Assembly: GCA_902472315.1 (NCBI GenBank)
Contig: CABRNM010000064.1
Coordinates: 1-5,545, forward strand
Direction of reading: 5' to 3'
DNA length: 5,545 nt
Source of the DNA: an uncultured Collinsella sp.
GTDB taxonomy: Bacteria; Actinomycetota; Coriobacteriia; Coriobacteriales; Coriobacteriaceae
Position 1 is the stretch's first letter, and each line of letters starts with the position of its first letter. Positions 5,285 to 5,545 of this stretch are shown in pieces. Made by a program: the position numbers and the translations under genes. A model generated the notes under the pieces. The model worked only from the letters and a program-made list of their open reading frames with translations, was not told the origin of the DNA and made no database searches.

Positions 5285-5545
5285 TGGGTACCGTGAACAT
5301 GGCCGTCGATTTCGGCGGCGTCAAGATGCAGAACCCCATCAACACCGCAGCCGGTACCTTTGGCTACGGATGGCAGTTCCAGAACTTCTTTGATGTCTCC
5401 CAGCTGGGCGCCATCACCACCAAGGGTTGTGCTGCCGAGCCCTGGCCCGGCAACCCCGCGCCCCGTATGGCCGAGATCCCGGGCGGCATGATCAACTCCG
5501 TGGGCCTTCAGAACCCCGGCGTGGCCGCCTTTGCCCGTGAGTCCG
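5284..5545 (+). CDS. pyrD: Dihydroorotate dehydrogenase class 1B, catalytic subunit, 3' partial
   Basis: PyrD is the FMN subunit that oxidises dihydroorotate to orotate in the cytosol together with PyrK. Only 87 residues are inside the window. They include NPINTAAGTFGYG (17-29), the TTKG flavin-contact segment (45-48; K47), GNPAPR (56-61) and PGGMINSVGLQNPGV (66-80), all characteristic of class 1 enzymes; the neighbouring pyrK points to subclass 1B. The start is taken as GTG 5284, sharing one base with the pyrK TAG, because AAGGTGG (5267-5273) lies ten bases upstream. GTG 5293 and ATG 5299 are in-frame alternatives. The gene runs off the right edge; the truncation is only the window boundary. 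Confidence 0.95.
   Translation, partial: MGTVNMAVDFGGVKMQNPINTAAGTFGYGWQFQNFFDVSQLGAITTKGCAAEPWPGNPAPRMAEIPGGMINSVGLQNPGVAAFARES

Overview
This window looks like the edge of a contig from a high-GC Gram-positive gut bacterium, most likely a Coriobacteriia member such as Collinsella. That placement is inference from protein style, strong GGAGG-type ribosome binding sites, GC-rich codon use in the pyr genes and the pyrR-led operon. No database comparison was possible. The first 17 bases equal the end of the Illumina TruSeq adapter, so the window begins at an untrimmed contig end and those bases are not biological.

Left part (18-886): a 5'-truncated REP-associated tyrosine transposase (RAYT, IS200-like Y1 family) on the + strand, followed 33 bp later by three and a half tandem copies of a 33-bp unit. 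Each full unit can form a small hairpin, so this looks like a RAYT with REP-type substrate repeats. A perfect 10-bp GC stem flanked by A and T runs follows; it suits a terminator shared by the transposase and the oppositely oriented rpmB.

Middle part (955-1594): rpmB on the - strand encodes a 62-aa zinc-type ribosomal protein L28. The 450-bp divergent gap between rpmB and pyrR holds two candidate rpmB promoters, a less certain pyr promoter, and a structured pyr leader. The leader has a long hairpin with a PyrR-binding-loop-like apex, and it overlaps an intrinsic terminator with a seven-T run.

Right part (1595-5545): a tightly packed + strand pyrimidine operon, pyrR-pyrB-pyrC-pyrK-pyrD, with pyrD cut by the window end. 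PyrR senses uridine nucleotides and binds the leader RNA. PyrB joins carbamoyl phosphate to aspartate, PyrC closes the ring to dihydroorotate, and PyrD with the PyrK electron-transfer subunit oxidises it to orotate, passing electrons to NAD+. Most junctions overlap or are very short. The exception is the 91-bp pyrC-pyrK gap, which carries two hairpins.

I found no clearly new biological system. The points most worth a second look are the pyr leader with mutually exclusive folds, the RAYT/REP array at the contig end, and the adapter remnant.
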